Source of the DNA: Triticum aestivum
Taxonomy: Eukaryota > Streptophyta > Magnoliopsida > Poales > Poaceae
Length of the DNA: 64,000 bases
Assembly (NCBI RefSeq): GCF_018294505.1
Contig: NC_057808.1
Coordinates: forward strand, 227,537,780 to 227,601,779
Direction: 5' to 3'
Below, piece after piece: positions 22,322 through 33,552 of the stretch. Under the pieces are notes generated by a model. It was given only the letters and a program-made list of their open reading frames with translations, had not been told where the DNA came from and ran no database searches. Every line of letters starts with the position of its first letter. Position 1 is the first letter of the stretch. The position numbers and the translations under genes were made by a program.

Positions 22322-23490
22322 AGCCGGCGGCAAAGAAGACGGTGAAGTCGGCGGTTAAGGTGAAGACGACGGTGAAGACATGGCGGTGTTGCCCTAGCTA
22401 CCCTATCTACTATGTAGTGTGAGTTTGGTGTGTGTGTTGCCCGACCTAGCTACCCTATCTATGCATGTAAGGTTAATTATTATTATCTATCGATGTCGTG
22501 TTATATGTAAGAACTTATGTTGCCCTAGCAACCCTATCTAAGTTAAGTTATGTGTGTTATATTAATGCTTTGTTATGTTTGTATTTTGTTTGTCCCAAGT
22601 TTAGACACGGCTAATTGGCGTGGGAAAAATTAACCAAACTAACTAAAAATGATGTGTTTATAGATGCCTTCTAAAAATAAGAACATATTGTACATTTGTA
22701 CACGGCTTTGGTTTGAGAGCTCTATATTTTTTAGGTATTCCAAGAATACTTTGGTTTTCACAAATATTGAAGTATCAAATACTTTGAGATGTTTGGCTTT
22801 AGTCAAAAGTGTAGTTTTATATACTTTAATATGTAGAAAACTACACTATGTTTGAAGTATATAAAAAAGAGGGTTGGACCTCTCTTTCCAATCATGAAGT
22901 ATTGGTTCGCTAGGCATAATAATATTGTGGTTTGCAAATACTTTGATTCTAAAAAATGAAGAGACCCATAAAGGAGAGCCAAAAAAATTCCTCAATGAGA
23001 TAGAAGAGATTGGGCAATCAAATTAATGAAAAAAGCAATCAGAAACAAAAAAGAACAAAGCAATCGTTCCTAAACAAAAAAAGAAACATCGCTTGTTTCT
23101 GGGCCTCATTTATCCTTTGTGGGCCTATTGCAGCTTGATTCTCTTTGGGCCCGCGAACTAGGTTTTTTTCTAGCAGAACTGACAAACTCGAGGACAAAAG
23201 TTTGGCAAGTGTGAGAGAGAAGGGATGAACTTGATGTATATCCCTTGTGCTGCTCAAGTACTGCTTACTGTCATCTGACGAGCTAGGGTATGATCCAACA
23301 CTCGAGGTTATTAGCTAACAAAATAATCCTATCACTGAACTGGTAGTTGTCTTCTGCCGAAGCTGAAAGTGTCGAAACTTAACAGTAAACTGCATACATT
23401 CAGAGATCGATAGTTGCACTAAACAGAGTTGCATTTGAGATAAACAGACTTGGATTGCTAAACAGTGGCAACAACAGTAGACAAACATCT
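22322..23490. other. Non-coding spacer inside the MULE
   Basis: AT-rich after about 22400; probably the 3' flank of the small gene and then of the GRF gene on the opposite strand. No convincing coding sequence or repeat seen. Confidence 0.5.
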
Positions 23491-24060
23491 CTAACGAGAG
23501 ATGGCCATCAAGTAAAAAATTCCTAGAGAAAGTATTCCTAAAGCTATCATATTGGATTGCTTCTTCAACTCAATCAGCTGCTTGAAGTTCTTGTTCATCT
23601 TCTTCAATTCCGTCTTCAGTTCGACATCCCCCACCATCGGGTATTCCGGACGCGCTACTACTGCTGGAGCGGCACTATCATGGGGCAGATTGAACTCGCG
23701 GATTGCATTCCCCCTCGAATCCAGCAAGCCCAACCCTTGAAGCCTCTGGATGTAATCATCCATCCACTCGAAATGGTGGCATTTCTTCACGATCTGAAAA
23801 CGAAATCATATAACCTAAATCCAAATCTGACATATTTGTTGAAAAATTAGAGATAAAGGATGCGAGGAAAACTCAGATCTAACCTGCCCCTCCGGCCTGC
23901 TCTCGCATTTGACGAACTCGCGCCCAAAGTTCCCATTCTTCTCCTCCTTCGAAGTCAACTGCTTCAGTGGCGCAGTCCGTGGGCAGTCAGTGCATCGAGT
24001 CATCGGCACTGGACCATACACCGGCCACGTGGAACGGGGGTCTGACGAGGAGGTCGACAT
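23491..24060 (-). CDS. GRF-type zinc finger protein with C-terminal hydrophobic tail, MULE passenger
   Basis: Two exons on the minus strand: 24060-23884 (ATG at 24060) and 23793-23491, with a 90-bp intron that has CAG|GTTAGA and TTTTCAG signals. The joined product is 159 aa. Residues about 22-70 fit the GRF zinc finger: CTDC, then LTSKEEKNGNFGREFVKC, then KKCHHFEW after the exon join. Residues 71-135 include a Pro/Ala linker and a Lys/Glu-rich helical stretch, and the last 20 or so are hydrophobic (ALGILSLGIFYLMA), a possible membrane anchor. GRF fingers bind nucleic acid in other proteins; the role here is unknown. The intact frame and splice sites suggest recent function. Many grass genes have this layout, so it may be a captured host gene. 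Confidence 0.75.
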
Positions 24061-25499
24061 ATCGCCCGAGAGGAACAAATAGAGGAATTGCTCGAGAAGA
24101 AGAAGAACGAGAAGATGGGGAAAGAAACAGAGGAATTGCTCGATCTGCTCGATGCCTTTGTCTGTCAGATGGAGAATAGGAGAATGGGAAGCTATATTGA
24201 CGATTTGCCACATTGTATTTTGCAGTTTGAATATTTGAACCAACTCTTAACACTGACATGTGGTGGTCATGTGCGAAAAATACAATTTCATATGTAAAGT
24301 GGGGCAGATCATAAAAACCCGAGAAGCACAGTGCAGTAGCCAATCAAGATGCATCACGCGGATCGCGCATGCCTGCCCCACATCTGACGGGTGGTGTTTG
24401 GCGCTTGGTAGGATCCGACGGCGGACATTCGACGCTAGGGTTTGGAGCATTTCTGCGGGGTTATGAGCGAGTCAACGGGGTTATTAGGGTTTGACCAGAT
24501 TTCAAATGGCCATAACTAAATTAGAAAAAATCACAAAAATATAAAATAAACGTAGTTCATCCGTTTATGAGACCTAGTTACCATAAAAAATATAAACTCG
24601 GTATAGGGGCGTTTTTTTGAAAAAAATCATTTTTTGTAGTGATCTGTCGAAATCAAGTTCAAATGTTTTTAAAAAATTCAAAAAAATTCAAAATGTTGTA
24701 ATTCTTGCGCACATAGCCGTCATATGTGACAAGGTTATGAGAAAAAAATATAAACTTGGTGTAGGTCATTTTCATGAAAAAAGGTTTCACACAAATGAGC
24801 TATCACCTATGAACATGTTCAGAGTTCGTAGAATAGGGAGAGAGGGTTTAGGGTTTGAAAAAAAATCAAAATAATTCAGAAAAATCAGATAAATCTCCAT
24901 AGCTTCATTTTGGAGTGAATAAGAAGGATCTGAACTTACTTTTTCATTTTCATATCTAAAACGTGTTATTTGACGGTTTTGAATTAAAAGCATATTTTTT
25001 CAAAAAAAATGTAGTAATATGAATATTAATCAATAAATCGTGAGACTTCGTTTTTACCCTATATATATGGAACAAGTGTTAATACAAATATATATGCCTC
25101 ATTTAGGCAAGGTCAAAAAAAACTTGATTTCAAATAGGGATGTTTACCCTAGCTTTCGAGCTCGTTTCTAGCACATTTCTCATTCAGACTGTTCACCTAC
25201 GAATATTGGACTTCAAATGCTCGATCAAATACACCGCACAGAGCAATGAACCTCCAATGTTCAACTTCAACTTTGGCTCAAATCCAAATTTTGGCCCAAA
25301 TTCAAATTTTGATGGAAATTTGAATTCTGACCCAAATAAGAAACCAAAGTAGAAGCAACATTATTACAACTGATAAGTTTTCATAGTAGCTCAAATCTAC
25401 CAAGTTTTAAGATGCCAACATATTAATACAAATCTACCAAGTTTTAAGCGATCGACTCGCCCTCAAATTGACAACACAAACATTTCCCAACAACTTAAT
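24061..25499. other. AT-rich non-coding spacer inside the MULE
   Basis: Contains the presumed promoter side of the GRF gene (24061-24300) and then long A/T-rich stretches. No protein-like frame seen. Confidence 0.5.
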
Positions 25500-28400
25500 T
25501 CAAATTTTCGACTTGCTCCTTGTGTTTGCAGCTGGCTTCACCGTCTTGCTCCTGGTTTCCCTAGTTGAGATGCTCTTTTCTTTCAGACTCTTGTTCCTTT
25601 TGATCTTAGGCTTTACTTGGGGGTTTCCCCGTGGAGGTGCTGATGGAGTAGTTCCACTCGCCGAGCACTTGACGACCATTTGACGGTCATCTATGGGTTC
25701 AGTAATCTTTAAAGGCAGAATTGGAAAAATTACCCCCTCCTCATCCTCTCTTATAGCTTCAAAACCATCAAAGGCCATGGTTTCAAAATCTTCTGCTTCT
25801 TCATCTCTTGGCCTTTTCTCCCTAGAGCTGGTAAATAAAATTATAAGCCATAGGCAAAAAAGAGAACAAATGCAAACAAAAGGGTAGCTGCATTATACAA
25901 AGGGTGCAAACACATACCAAGATGCTTCATTTGCTGTTGCATTCTCCACTGCTTCATTTGCTGCTGCATTCTCCACTGCATCTTCAGTCTCCATTGCTGC
26001 TGCATTCTCCTCACCATTGGCTGTTGTCCATCTTTCCTCCTCTCCAAATGATGCATCCAGTGCATTGGTACAAAGCCTAGCAATATGCCCCAGAACTCCA
26101 CATTTTTTGCAAGCACGCTTCTTTGGTAGACGACCCTCCTCACCTGCTCTAATCCTCTGGTTCCTTGGTCTTCCTGGTGGTCTAGTAATGACAGGAGCGT
26201 GGAGTTTGAACCCTGGATCTACTATGTTCCATTGATCTTTCCCCAATAGTCCAGGCACATTGTCAGCATAAGCAGCCATAAATTTGGCAACAGAGAAATA
26301 CTCAGAGCAATATTGATCAACTTCACCATCTGCACCCCCGATAACGGTCATCAGATGTAGGGCATGTATGCATGGCTTCCCACGGATCTGCCATTGCCTA
26401 CAAGTACATTCTCTAGTACTTAGGTTCACAGGATACCTCCATACCCTATTTTTAGTGTCAGTATAGGTAACCTCTCCCTCATATGTACCAGATCGAATAC
26501 ATTTCATCTTCAGTCCTCTTGCCTTCAAGTGCAATGCCTTAATCAGTGATGGGAGCATTTGATGACCAACATATTGTGTTTCTGCAATTCTTTTGCGAAG
26601 AGCCATCTTTATAATGATCATTTGCCTCATCTTGTCAAATGCTTGCCACAACAAGAGCCCTTTCACTGACTTGAACTTTGAATTGAAGCATTCTGCAAGG
26701 TTACTGGTCACATAATCTACTTTGTAGTTTTCATTGAATTTGCCTCTTGACCACACCTTACCATGATGTGCATCCATGTACTCCTTCACAAGAGGATTTT
26801 GAGCATACAACACTCTCAAATGGTGTTCATGCTTCCTTTTGCTGCATGTGTATGATGCTGGCCATAAGTTCTCATCATAAACTTTACCATTGAACTTCTT
26901 TTTGAAATTATGCGCTAGGTGTCGCATACATTCCCTATGCTCTACTCCAGGGAATACAATTTCCACTGCACTCTCTAAACCCTTGCAAGCATTTGTGTGT
27001 ATAGCTAAACCTGGGGGTGTGCCTATAATGTTGCGCAACTGCTGCAGAAACTAGACCCAACTTTCCTCAGACTCTGCCTCCACCACACCAAATGCAACTG
27101 GGAATAGCCAGTTGTGTCCATCAACTGCAGAAGCTGCTACTAGCTGTCCTCTCCATCTTCCAGTCAAATGTGTAGCATCTACAGCCAAATAGGGCCTGCA
27201 ACCATCTAGAAACCCCTGCCAGCAAGCCTTGAAACAAACAAAATCCCTTCTGAAGCACTCCTTCTGAAATGACTTCCCTTTTATTTTGAATGGAACTGTA
27301 TGCTTGTCAATCTGTACAACACTCCCTGGACTTGCCATCTCCACTTCAGCTTTGAAAGTGTAAAGCAGCTGAAAATTGTCATTCCATTGACCATTAATTC
27401 TGTCAAGAGCCTTTTCCCTAGCATTGAAAATTCTCATGTAAGGAATTTCTATCTTGTACTTCTCAAAAAGCTTCCCATGGAGTGCTGTTGGACCAAGTCC
27501 AGGTTCTTCTCTCAGCCAATCCAATATAGCATCTGCCACCCACCTAGTTTTTGCTAGCTTGGTTTTGGCCTTCCCCCCTCCCCCTCCAGGTGGACATGTG
27601 TGCTTGTGTGGGTTTTTCTTTATTTGAAACAAAATAAAAGGGTAAAAAAACAGTTAAGAAACCTTACTCAACGATCTGAAACTAAATTACTAACTGAACT
27701 TGGATTACCTGAATATATTTGCTCTTTCTCATACGAGATGCATGCAACTTCCACCTACACCTAGGATATGGATAAAAAACTGTGAACCTTGCTGGCTCAC
27801 TCCTTTTAATCTTATAGGTGTTTTCAGATATGATGCACCATGTTGTCACTGCATTCCGAGAGTCCACCATTGATTGGAAAATGTTACCTACACTAAGCTC
27901 AGGTTTTTCCCTGTTCCACTCAATTGTTGGCATGTCATCACCATCGTATTCATCCTCGATTAAGCTGTCCATGTTCTCCACCTTCTCTTCATCGTCAGTG
28001 TCATCAAACCTAGCTTGGCTGATGGGCTCCTCCATATATTCATCATCCACTGCTTGCTGACTGGCTACATCGACCAGTTCAGGAAACATCATCTCGTCTT
28101 CATCATCATTTGTAGGCACTGCCTCGTCAGGTTCTTCATCTTCTTCTACACCAACTACAGAAGGTACACGAGAAGCAGCAGCTGAATCGGAACCAGAATT
28201 GGCAGCAGGCATGTTGTGGCTCCATGAACCACTTGCTTTACTTGGTGTCAACCTACAAGGAGTGCCGGGGTGCTGGCTATTAGCACAGACAGATGATGTC
28301 TGAACTCCCTTCCCCTTCGCCCGTTCTGTGCGTGGCTGAATCACATCAATTTGGAGTTTAACGAATCGGCAGCCAGCAATCCCAGCAAAAAGCAACGGCA

Positions 28401-28973
28401 TATGATCGTCGCAAGTTAGTGGGAGAAATCTTTGCTCGTCACTGCTGAAGTAATTCAGTTCAACAACATCGACATCACTCCAGGGATAGGTGTTTCGGAG
28501 CTCAGCTCACAAATCTTTGAAAGATATGCTGGTTTCTACCACTTTGGGATAGAAAAATGAAATCAAATGCGGTTTAGTACCACGCAGCACACTTGTTTCC
28601 ATTCTAATCGCCAGCCGGAAAGCCAGTGCGGGATCAATCCTATTTTGTTTAAGGAAACAAAGGCTTCAGTTAGCAGGGTAAAATCGAGCACAAATTCGTA
28701 CGATTCAAGCAAACAGAAGTCAAAGACGGCCTACAATACGACTTAGAACGTCAATTCGAGAGGAAACAATGCTTACCCAGGTTTAATCCATGAATTATCT
28801 GCCACAGATTCGACCCAATCCTCTCCACGGTCGACTGCATTCCGGTCGTCCTCACTCAACATCGCTATGTAATCCGAGATGGGGAGGTGGGCTATATCTG
28901 GCGGAGACGCGGCGTCGCCGACGAACGGAATAGGGGCATAGGGTGGAGGAAACAACTGCGGTGGACGCGGCAC
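25500..28973 (-). pseudogene. MULE transposase, four exons, two in-frame stops
   Basis: Exons by splice signals and phase: 28973-28777, 28639-27709, 27617-25918, 25827-25500, together 1052 codons with the terminal stop. Exon 2 carries an acidic stretch and the MuDR N-terminal domain (SVGNIFQSMVDSRNAV, CRWKLHASRM). Exon 3 has HTCPPG, the DDE core (first acidic site LAVDATHL; third NLAECFNSKFK), a SWIM finger (CTCRQWQ..CIHAL) and a zinc knuckle (CKKCGVLGHIARLC). Exon 4 is a basic tail ending in NTRSKSKI. TGA at 28507-28509 and TAG at 27051-27053 interrupt the frame. The second catalytic Asp position (26991-26993) is Asn. These make the copy inactive unless read through. Confidence 0.88.
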
Positions 28974-29130
28974 GACGCCGGTGGAGGGGGCGGGGCGGCG
29001 CGGTGCAGTGCGGCCTGTCTAGATCTGTTTCAGATTCAGACAAGCTGCCCAATACGTGTCTCCTTGCGGTCCCACCCGTCAGCAAGCAACAGTCAGACGA
29101 AGACTCGGCCCCACTCGTCAGCAATTAACA
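28974..29130 (-). promoter_or_regulatory. Upstream region of the transposase, to the inverted repeat
   Basis: 157 bp, GC-rich, between the transposase ATG and the right inverted repeat. MULE transposase promoters usually lie in this area and the inverted repeat. No clear TATA box seen. Confidence 0.35.
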
Positions 29131-29276
29131 GTCAATGGACGGCCAAGACGGCAAACGCCCGCTATGAGCATTTGTGAGAGTTTGAGCTAAGGAAGAGGGG
29201 AAAAGTGAGCAAACGTTTGGAGCGTGGGGAAAAGTGAGCACAACTAAGGAACCATGGGCACTAATATAAATATCCC
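29131..29276 (-). repeat. MULE right terminal inverted repeat
   Basis: Partner of 21048-21193, followed by the second copy of the duplication TATGAATAA (29277-29285). Confidence 0.9.
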
Positions 29277-29285
29277 TATGAATAA

Positions 29286-29590
29286 ACCCCGTCGGTTTAC
29301 CCTTAATGGCAATAATACAAATACATGTCTTGTCCCCTTCTGTCACTGGGATATGGATCATCACAAGATTGAACCCATCACAAAGCACCTCTCCCATTGC
29401 AAGATAAACCAATCTAGTTGGCCAAACCAAATCAATATATTAGAGAGAAATACAAAGCTATAATAAAATGCATAAAAGAGTTCAGAGAAGACTCAATTAA
29501 TATTCGTGAGTAATCTGATCATAGACCCACAATTCATTGGATCCCAGCAAACACATCGCAAAAGAAGATTACATCGAATAGAACTCCAAG
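29286..29590. repeat. LTR-like fragment hosting the MULE, right part
   Basis: Continues the repeat of 20603-21047 after removal of the MULE. Non-coding. It ends near 29590 where GC-rich transposon sequence begins. Confidence 0.55.
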
Positions 29591-30581
29591 AACACCCGCG
29601 CTTTTCCTCCTCCCTTGCCCGCCAGTCGGTAGCACATTGGTCATCCCCCCTATCCCGTCCACAACAGACACGCGGCCACCCCGCCCTCATCATCGCCGCC
29701 TAGTTTCAGCCGGTTGGCTGCTGCACAGACCACCACCCACACCCACAAACCTCCCCCAGAAACAGGCCACTCCTGACGGCCACTCTTGTCGGCGAGCCAG
29801 GCCTGTTTTCACCGCTATCATAGCACCCCCTCGCCTCCGCCGCCGTCGGCAATGCTCCAAGCCTGGCTACCTTGATCGACGTTCAACGCCACGGTTGCCT
29901 CCATGTCGACAAGCTTGCTGTCTAGTCTGGGAGAGGCGCGGGCTCTTCACCGACCGGCTTCTTCAACCACACCCGCAAGGTGTTCGACATTTCATTCGCA
30001 AGGTACAAATCGATAGTGGAGACGAATAAGTTTTCAACAACTTCATTTGCGATTCGGATGATTCGTCATCAGATGATGAGGAGTTTGTGGTTGCTACTTT
30101 GGTCATCCATGATCACATTGCTAGGCAGCAGTCGATATTTATGGGCACGATCCCAGGCCATGCTCCGGTGTTGAAACACAACAAAGAGAATTGCCCTACT
30201 CTGGAAAGACTACTTCAAGTCCTCCTCACACTCTTCAAACACAAGCTATTCTGACGCCGCTTCCAGATGGCTAGACATGTGTTCAATCATATTCGGGAAG
30301 GGGGGGGTAGCTTCCGATTTTTATTTCGTATGCAAGGAGGATGCAAGGAGGTTGGCTTCTTCTCTTATCGGAAATGTTTGCATACGGAATACCCTGTGAT
30401 CTGATTCATGAGTATGTCTGCATGAGTGAGTCCACATACCTAGAATACATGTACAGATTCTGCAAGGCTGTGGTAGCAGTGTTTGGCCTGGAGTACTTGA
30501 GAGAGCCAATTGCTGTAGATACAACACGAGTTCATTTGGTTTCTAAAGTATGAGATTTTTATTTAGTTGTGATGACTTAAC
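29591..30581 (+). mobile_element. PIF/Harbinger-like transposon, left part
   Basis: GC-rich leader (29591-30000) and then a broken transposase. It probably continues after the short-LTR element at 31655-31840. I cannot place its terminal inverted repeats or its 3-bp duplication. Confidence 0.6.
30036..30553 (+). pseudogene. PIF/Harbinger transposase N-terminal half, broken
   Basis: Pieces in different frames match the order of the plant PIF/Harbinger nuclease-like protein. First come DDEEFVVATLVIHDHIARQQ and SIFMGTIPGHAP, then RRFQMARHVFNHIREG, YFVCKEDA, and finally YGIPCDLIHEYVCMSEST with FCKAVVAVFG. At least two shifts and a TGA (near 30252) separate them, and the frame closes at 30551-30553. 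The DDE catalytic half is missing from the right flank, so it was probably deleted. Confidence 0.72.
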
Positions 30582-31654
30582 TCTTGAGTATATGATTATT
30601 AGGAAGCATAGGATAGACTAGGATTTGGTCCTGCCTTGACTTGTACTCCAAGATGACCATGTACTCCTATATATATGCCTACCAGCCTCAAGTAATACAA
30701 CGAATGATTTCACCAAACCCCCGCCGCCGCCGCTACCCCCGTAGCCGCCGCTGCCCATCCACCCCGTTCGTCTTCGTCCACCACCAGCACGTCGCTAGCG
30801 TCACCGTCATCTACCCCGACCGCTTCATCTACTCCGACAACCGCGGGTGACATTGGCCCCGCGCCGATTGGCGTCGCAACCGTCATCGAGTCCTTCTCTC
30901 CTGGCCTCTCCAACTTCTTCGACATGGTGTACAGCTCATGCAGGTCCCATTCTACGCATGCCCGGTGCTCGCAACACCGATGCGTGCCTTCGTCCATGAT
31001 GTGTCCCCAGGCCTGGCAAGCCTGGTGCGGCGCTTCGTCAACTTCGTCTTTGTTCGTCTACGCGTGCCCGGTGCTGGCAACACCGGTGCGTGCCTTCGTC
31101 TACGATGTGTCCCCGGGCTTGGCAAACCCGCCACGACGCTTTGTCCACAACATCTCCTTTCCGGTGCACCACTACTTAGACACCACTTGCACCCATGCTA
31201 ACTCGGCGCCCCCTTGCGCCCGCGGCTCCACGGCGACTTCCTCAGCACCGGCCACCCCGACTCGACATCGACCACGGCATTCTACGCATGACTACCTCGA
31301 CCATGGCTACACCATCCACGCTCTCGGCTACATCGACAAACGACACAAAGCGCTACCGCCTTGCTTGAGCAACCTCGTCGGTTTTCACTCCAGCCACGAC
31401 TTCCACGATGCATCGACCGTTATGACTGTGGGGGAGGGGGGTGTTCGTCGGCTTACCTTCGGATTCTTCTCCAGTCTCACCGTCTGTGTCGCTACCATTG
31501 TGACTGCAGGGGGATCTTGAGTATATGATTATTAGGAAGTATAGGATAGACTTGGATTTGGTCCTGCCTTGACTTGTACTCCAAGATGACCATGTACTCC
31601 TATATATATGCCTACGAGGCTCAAGCAATACAACGAACGATTTCACCAAACCCC
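30582..31654 (+). mobile_element. Short-LTR retroelement (about 140-bp repeats), non-autonomous
   Basis: Direct repeats at 30582-30721 and 31515-31654 are about 140 bp each, spaced 933 bp apart. They contain GAGTATATGATTATTAGGAAG-like starts, a CTCCTATATATATGCC promoter-like box and a CACCAAACCCC end. The 793-bp core is GC-rich and holds a possible gag start (APIGVATVIESFSPGLSNFFD) but no polymerase. The tract before the second repeat (GACTGCAGGGGGATC) is a weak polypurine candidate. TG/CA ends and target duplication were not resolved, and no clear primer site follows the first repeat. Confidence 0.65.
30952..31163 (+). repeat. 106-bp tandem duplication inside the short-LTR element
   Basis: Two adjacent units, 30952-31057 and 31058-31163, share phrases such as GTGCCTTCGTC and ATGTGTCCCC with scattered differences. 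Confidence 0.75.
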
Positions 31655-31840
31655 TCTCTCCCTTTTAATATTAACTATGATATTTTTATGAATTATGTGA
31701 AATTTAGGCAATGTTTTTATATATATGCAAAATAAGTTGCAAAAATATGACCGCATACTAGCCATACGGACGAAAATGCGTCGGAACGCTGGACGCACTC
31801 CCAAACGCGAATGAGGCGGACGCGGTCCAAAACACTAACC
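31655..31840 (+). mobile_element. PIF/Harbinger-like right flank (tentative)
   Basis: AT-rich then GC-rich tail with repeated GACGC/GGACGC phrases, resembling the terminal region of grass Harbinger elements. Linked to 29591-30581 by position across the short-LTR insertion. Weak call. Confidence 0.35.
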
Positions 31841-33552
31841 TAAACAAACAAAAAACGGAGAAACTGTCGCTGCCGCCGCCTAGCCCTCCTCGCCCGAGTG
31901 TCGTTCGGCCCTAGAGCGATGTGGTGTGTGCGCCATCCCAGGGTGCACTACCGGCCACTTGTGCGGCTGTGGGCAGGCCGCTGCTGCGGCTGCGGGACCG
32001 AAGTTCTCGGTGCCCTTCGACCAGCGGGCGCCGGCGATGCCGGTGGCGGTGCGGGCACATGAGGAGCGCGATGACCTGGTGGAGGCCTGCTTCTTGGAGG
32101 CGGCCGACGACACCTGGCAGATGGAGGCTGAGCTCGCCCGTTGCCGTCTTAGTTATGGTGACTGGCAACAGGCCTACGGTGGATCTGGCGTCGGCGGCAG
32201 AGGCCTTGCATGCGGCGTTCGATAACGGTCCGGCTGATATGTCTATCTGGGCCTTCTTCCCTGACGAATTCCTTGTGCTCTGCCGTGAGGGAGCGACCCA
32301 CGATAGGATGGTTCGTGTTGGCCGCGCGCATTCATCATGGTTCGAGCTGAACTTGCGGCCGTGGAACAGGCAGGCATAGGCCACGGCGGCATCGCTGCCA
32401 TTTTTGGTCCCGATTGCTCTGTGTGGTGTTCCAGCGCACGCCTGGAACCAGAGGATGACGAGTGTGATCCTGCGTGGTCTTGGGTATGTCGTGGGGGGCG
32501 ATGATAGCACTGCTCGGCGACCGGACATGGCGCATTTTCATGTGTGGCTTCGAACGGACCGACCGCAGGGGATCCCGCGTCGCCGGATGCTCTACATCGA
32601 CGAGCTAAGGCGGAATCTTTGCGCGGAAGGGAACGGTCATCAGGTGGCTACTGGACGGCGGGCCAAGACGCTGTGGTATCCGATTGACATTACTGTCCTC
32701 GTAGAGCCAGTGAAGGTCGATGATGGTGACACGGGTCGGCGCCATCCCCCCTCCACCGCCGCCGCCGCTGTCGCCCTCCCCCGGGAGCGATGATGCGCCG
32801 CCTGGAGGTGGTATGGACAGTCCCGGGAGGGGCGCTGTTGGTGCTGGGGATTATTCGGCAAGCACAGTTGGTTCGTCGACGGCGGTGCCGCCGCCTGCAG
32901 GGCGGCTGGTTCATCGCCTCAGTTCCGGTCAGCAACAGCCGCGTGGCTGCCGTCACAGGGATTCGCTTGGGCCCTGCTACGGGGCCGGATGAAGATGCGG
33001 CTTTTTGGCAGCCAATCGTGGAGCAGTCCAGGTCACCTGTCGCCTCCTTTGGCCATGCAGCGCAGGTAGGGCCCGGTGGGAGTGCGGATCGGGTGGAGGA
33101 ACAGCCTATCTCCCCTGCCTCGGTGCAGCTGACGAGATGGGCGCAGGCTGACAAGACTGGAGGTGTGCCTGAGATGATCAGGTTTGGGGATCAGGTGGAT
33201 GCTGGGGATGTGTGCGGCTGCAATTCCGTACAGATAGGATCCTGCCGTATCTCCTTGGTGGGACCGTTGGAAGAGGACAGAGCCAGCCTTGCAACGGATT
33301 CCTGGGCTACATTGGAATCGCCGTCTCATGAGTTGGGGAGTGGCACATGCAGGTGCAGACAAAATGGGCAGGTGGAGGCCATGCCAACTTTCCAAGTGTG
33401 CCTATCACAGAGCAGTTGCACCCATGCAGCATGCAGCATACGTAATGCGCAGCAGGCGGATGAACCATTGGACGCGCCCACGTCAACTGGTGATATTGGG
33501 TTGGAGCAGGTACTTGCTAGTCCGCTCCGTGCGGAAGGGGCTATGCTGCAGC
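31841..33552 (+). mobile_element. L1-like LINE, 5' part
   Basis: Leader and ORF1 of a plant L1-type LINE. Broken at 33552 by the family A element (duplication GCAGC) and resumed at 43031. The 5' edge near 31841 is approximate. Confidence 0.7.
31926..33552 (+). pseudogene. LINE ORF1 (RNA-binding), decayed, first part
   Basis: Several frames carry pieces. FFPDEFLVLCREGATHDRMV with ELNLRPWNR looks like the DUF4283 domain of plant LINE ORF1. It is followed in another frame by ALCGVPAHAWNQRM and a Pro/Arg-rich region. The downstream frame (from about 32800) is open to the insertion point and would continue at 43031. Frames change at about 32140-32230, 32380 and 32790. ORF1 proteins coat LINE RNA; this one is broken. 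Confidence 0.55.

Larger units (their letters stand above)
21048..29276 (-). mobile_element. Mutator-like transposon (MULE), complete, 8229 bp
   Basis: 146-bp terminal inverted repeats (21048-21193 and 29131-29276) share blocks such as TTCCTTAGTTGTGCTCA and TTTGCCGTCTTGGCCGT. The flanking 9-bp duplication TATGAATAA is perfect at 21039-21047 and 29277-29285, the length typical of Mutator-like elements. Inside are a MULE transposase gene (minus strand) and two other genes. The left half (21.2-25.5 kb) is not transposase, so the element is larger than the transposase alone needs. Two stops and a changed catalytic Asp suggest this copy now depends on help from elsewhere. Confidence 0.93.

Noticed and set aside
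31921..33154. Long overlapping frames on both strands in the LINE 5' part
   Set aside because: GC-rich shadows. Only the plus-strand pieces with LINE ORF1 resemblance were kept.
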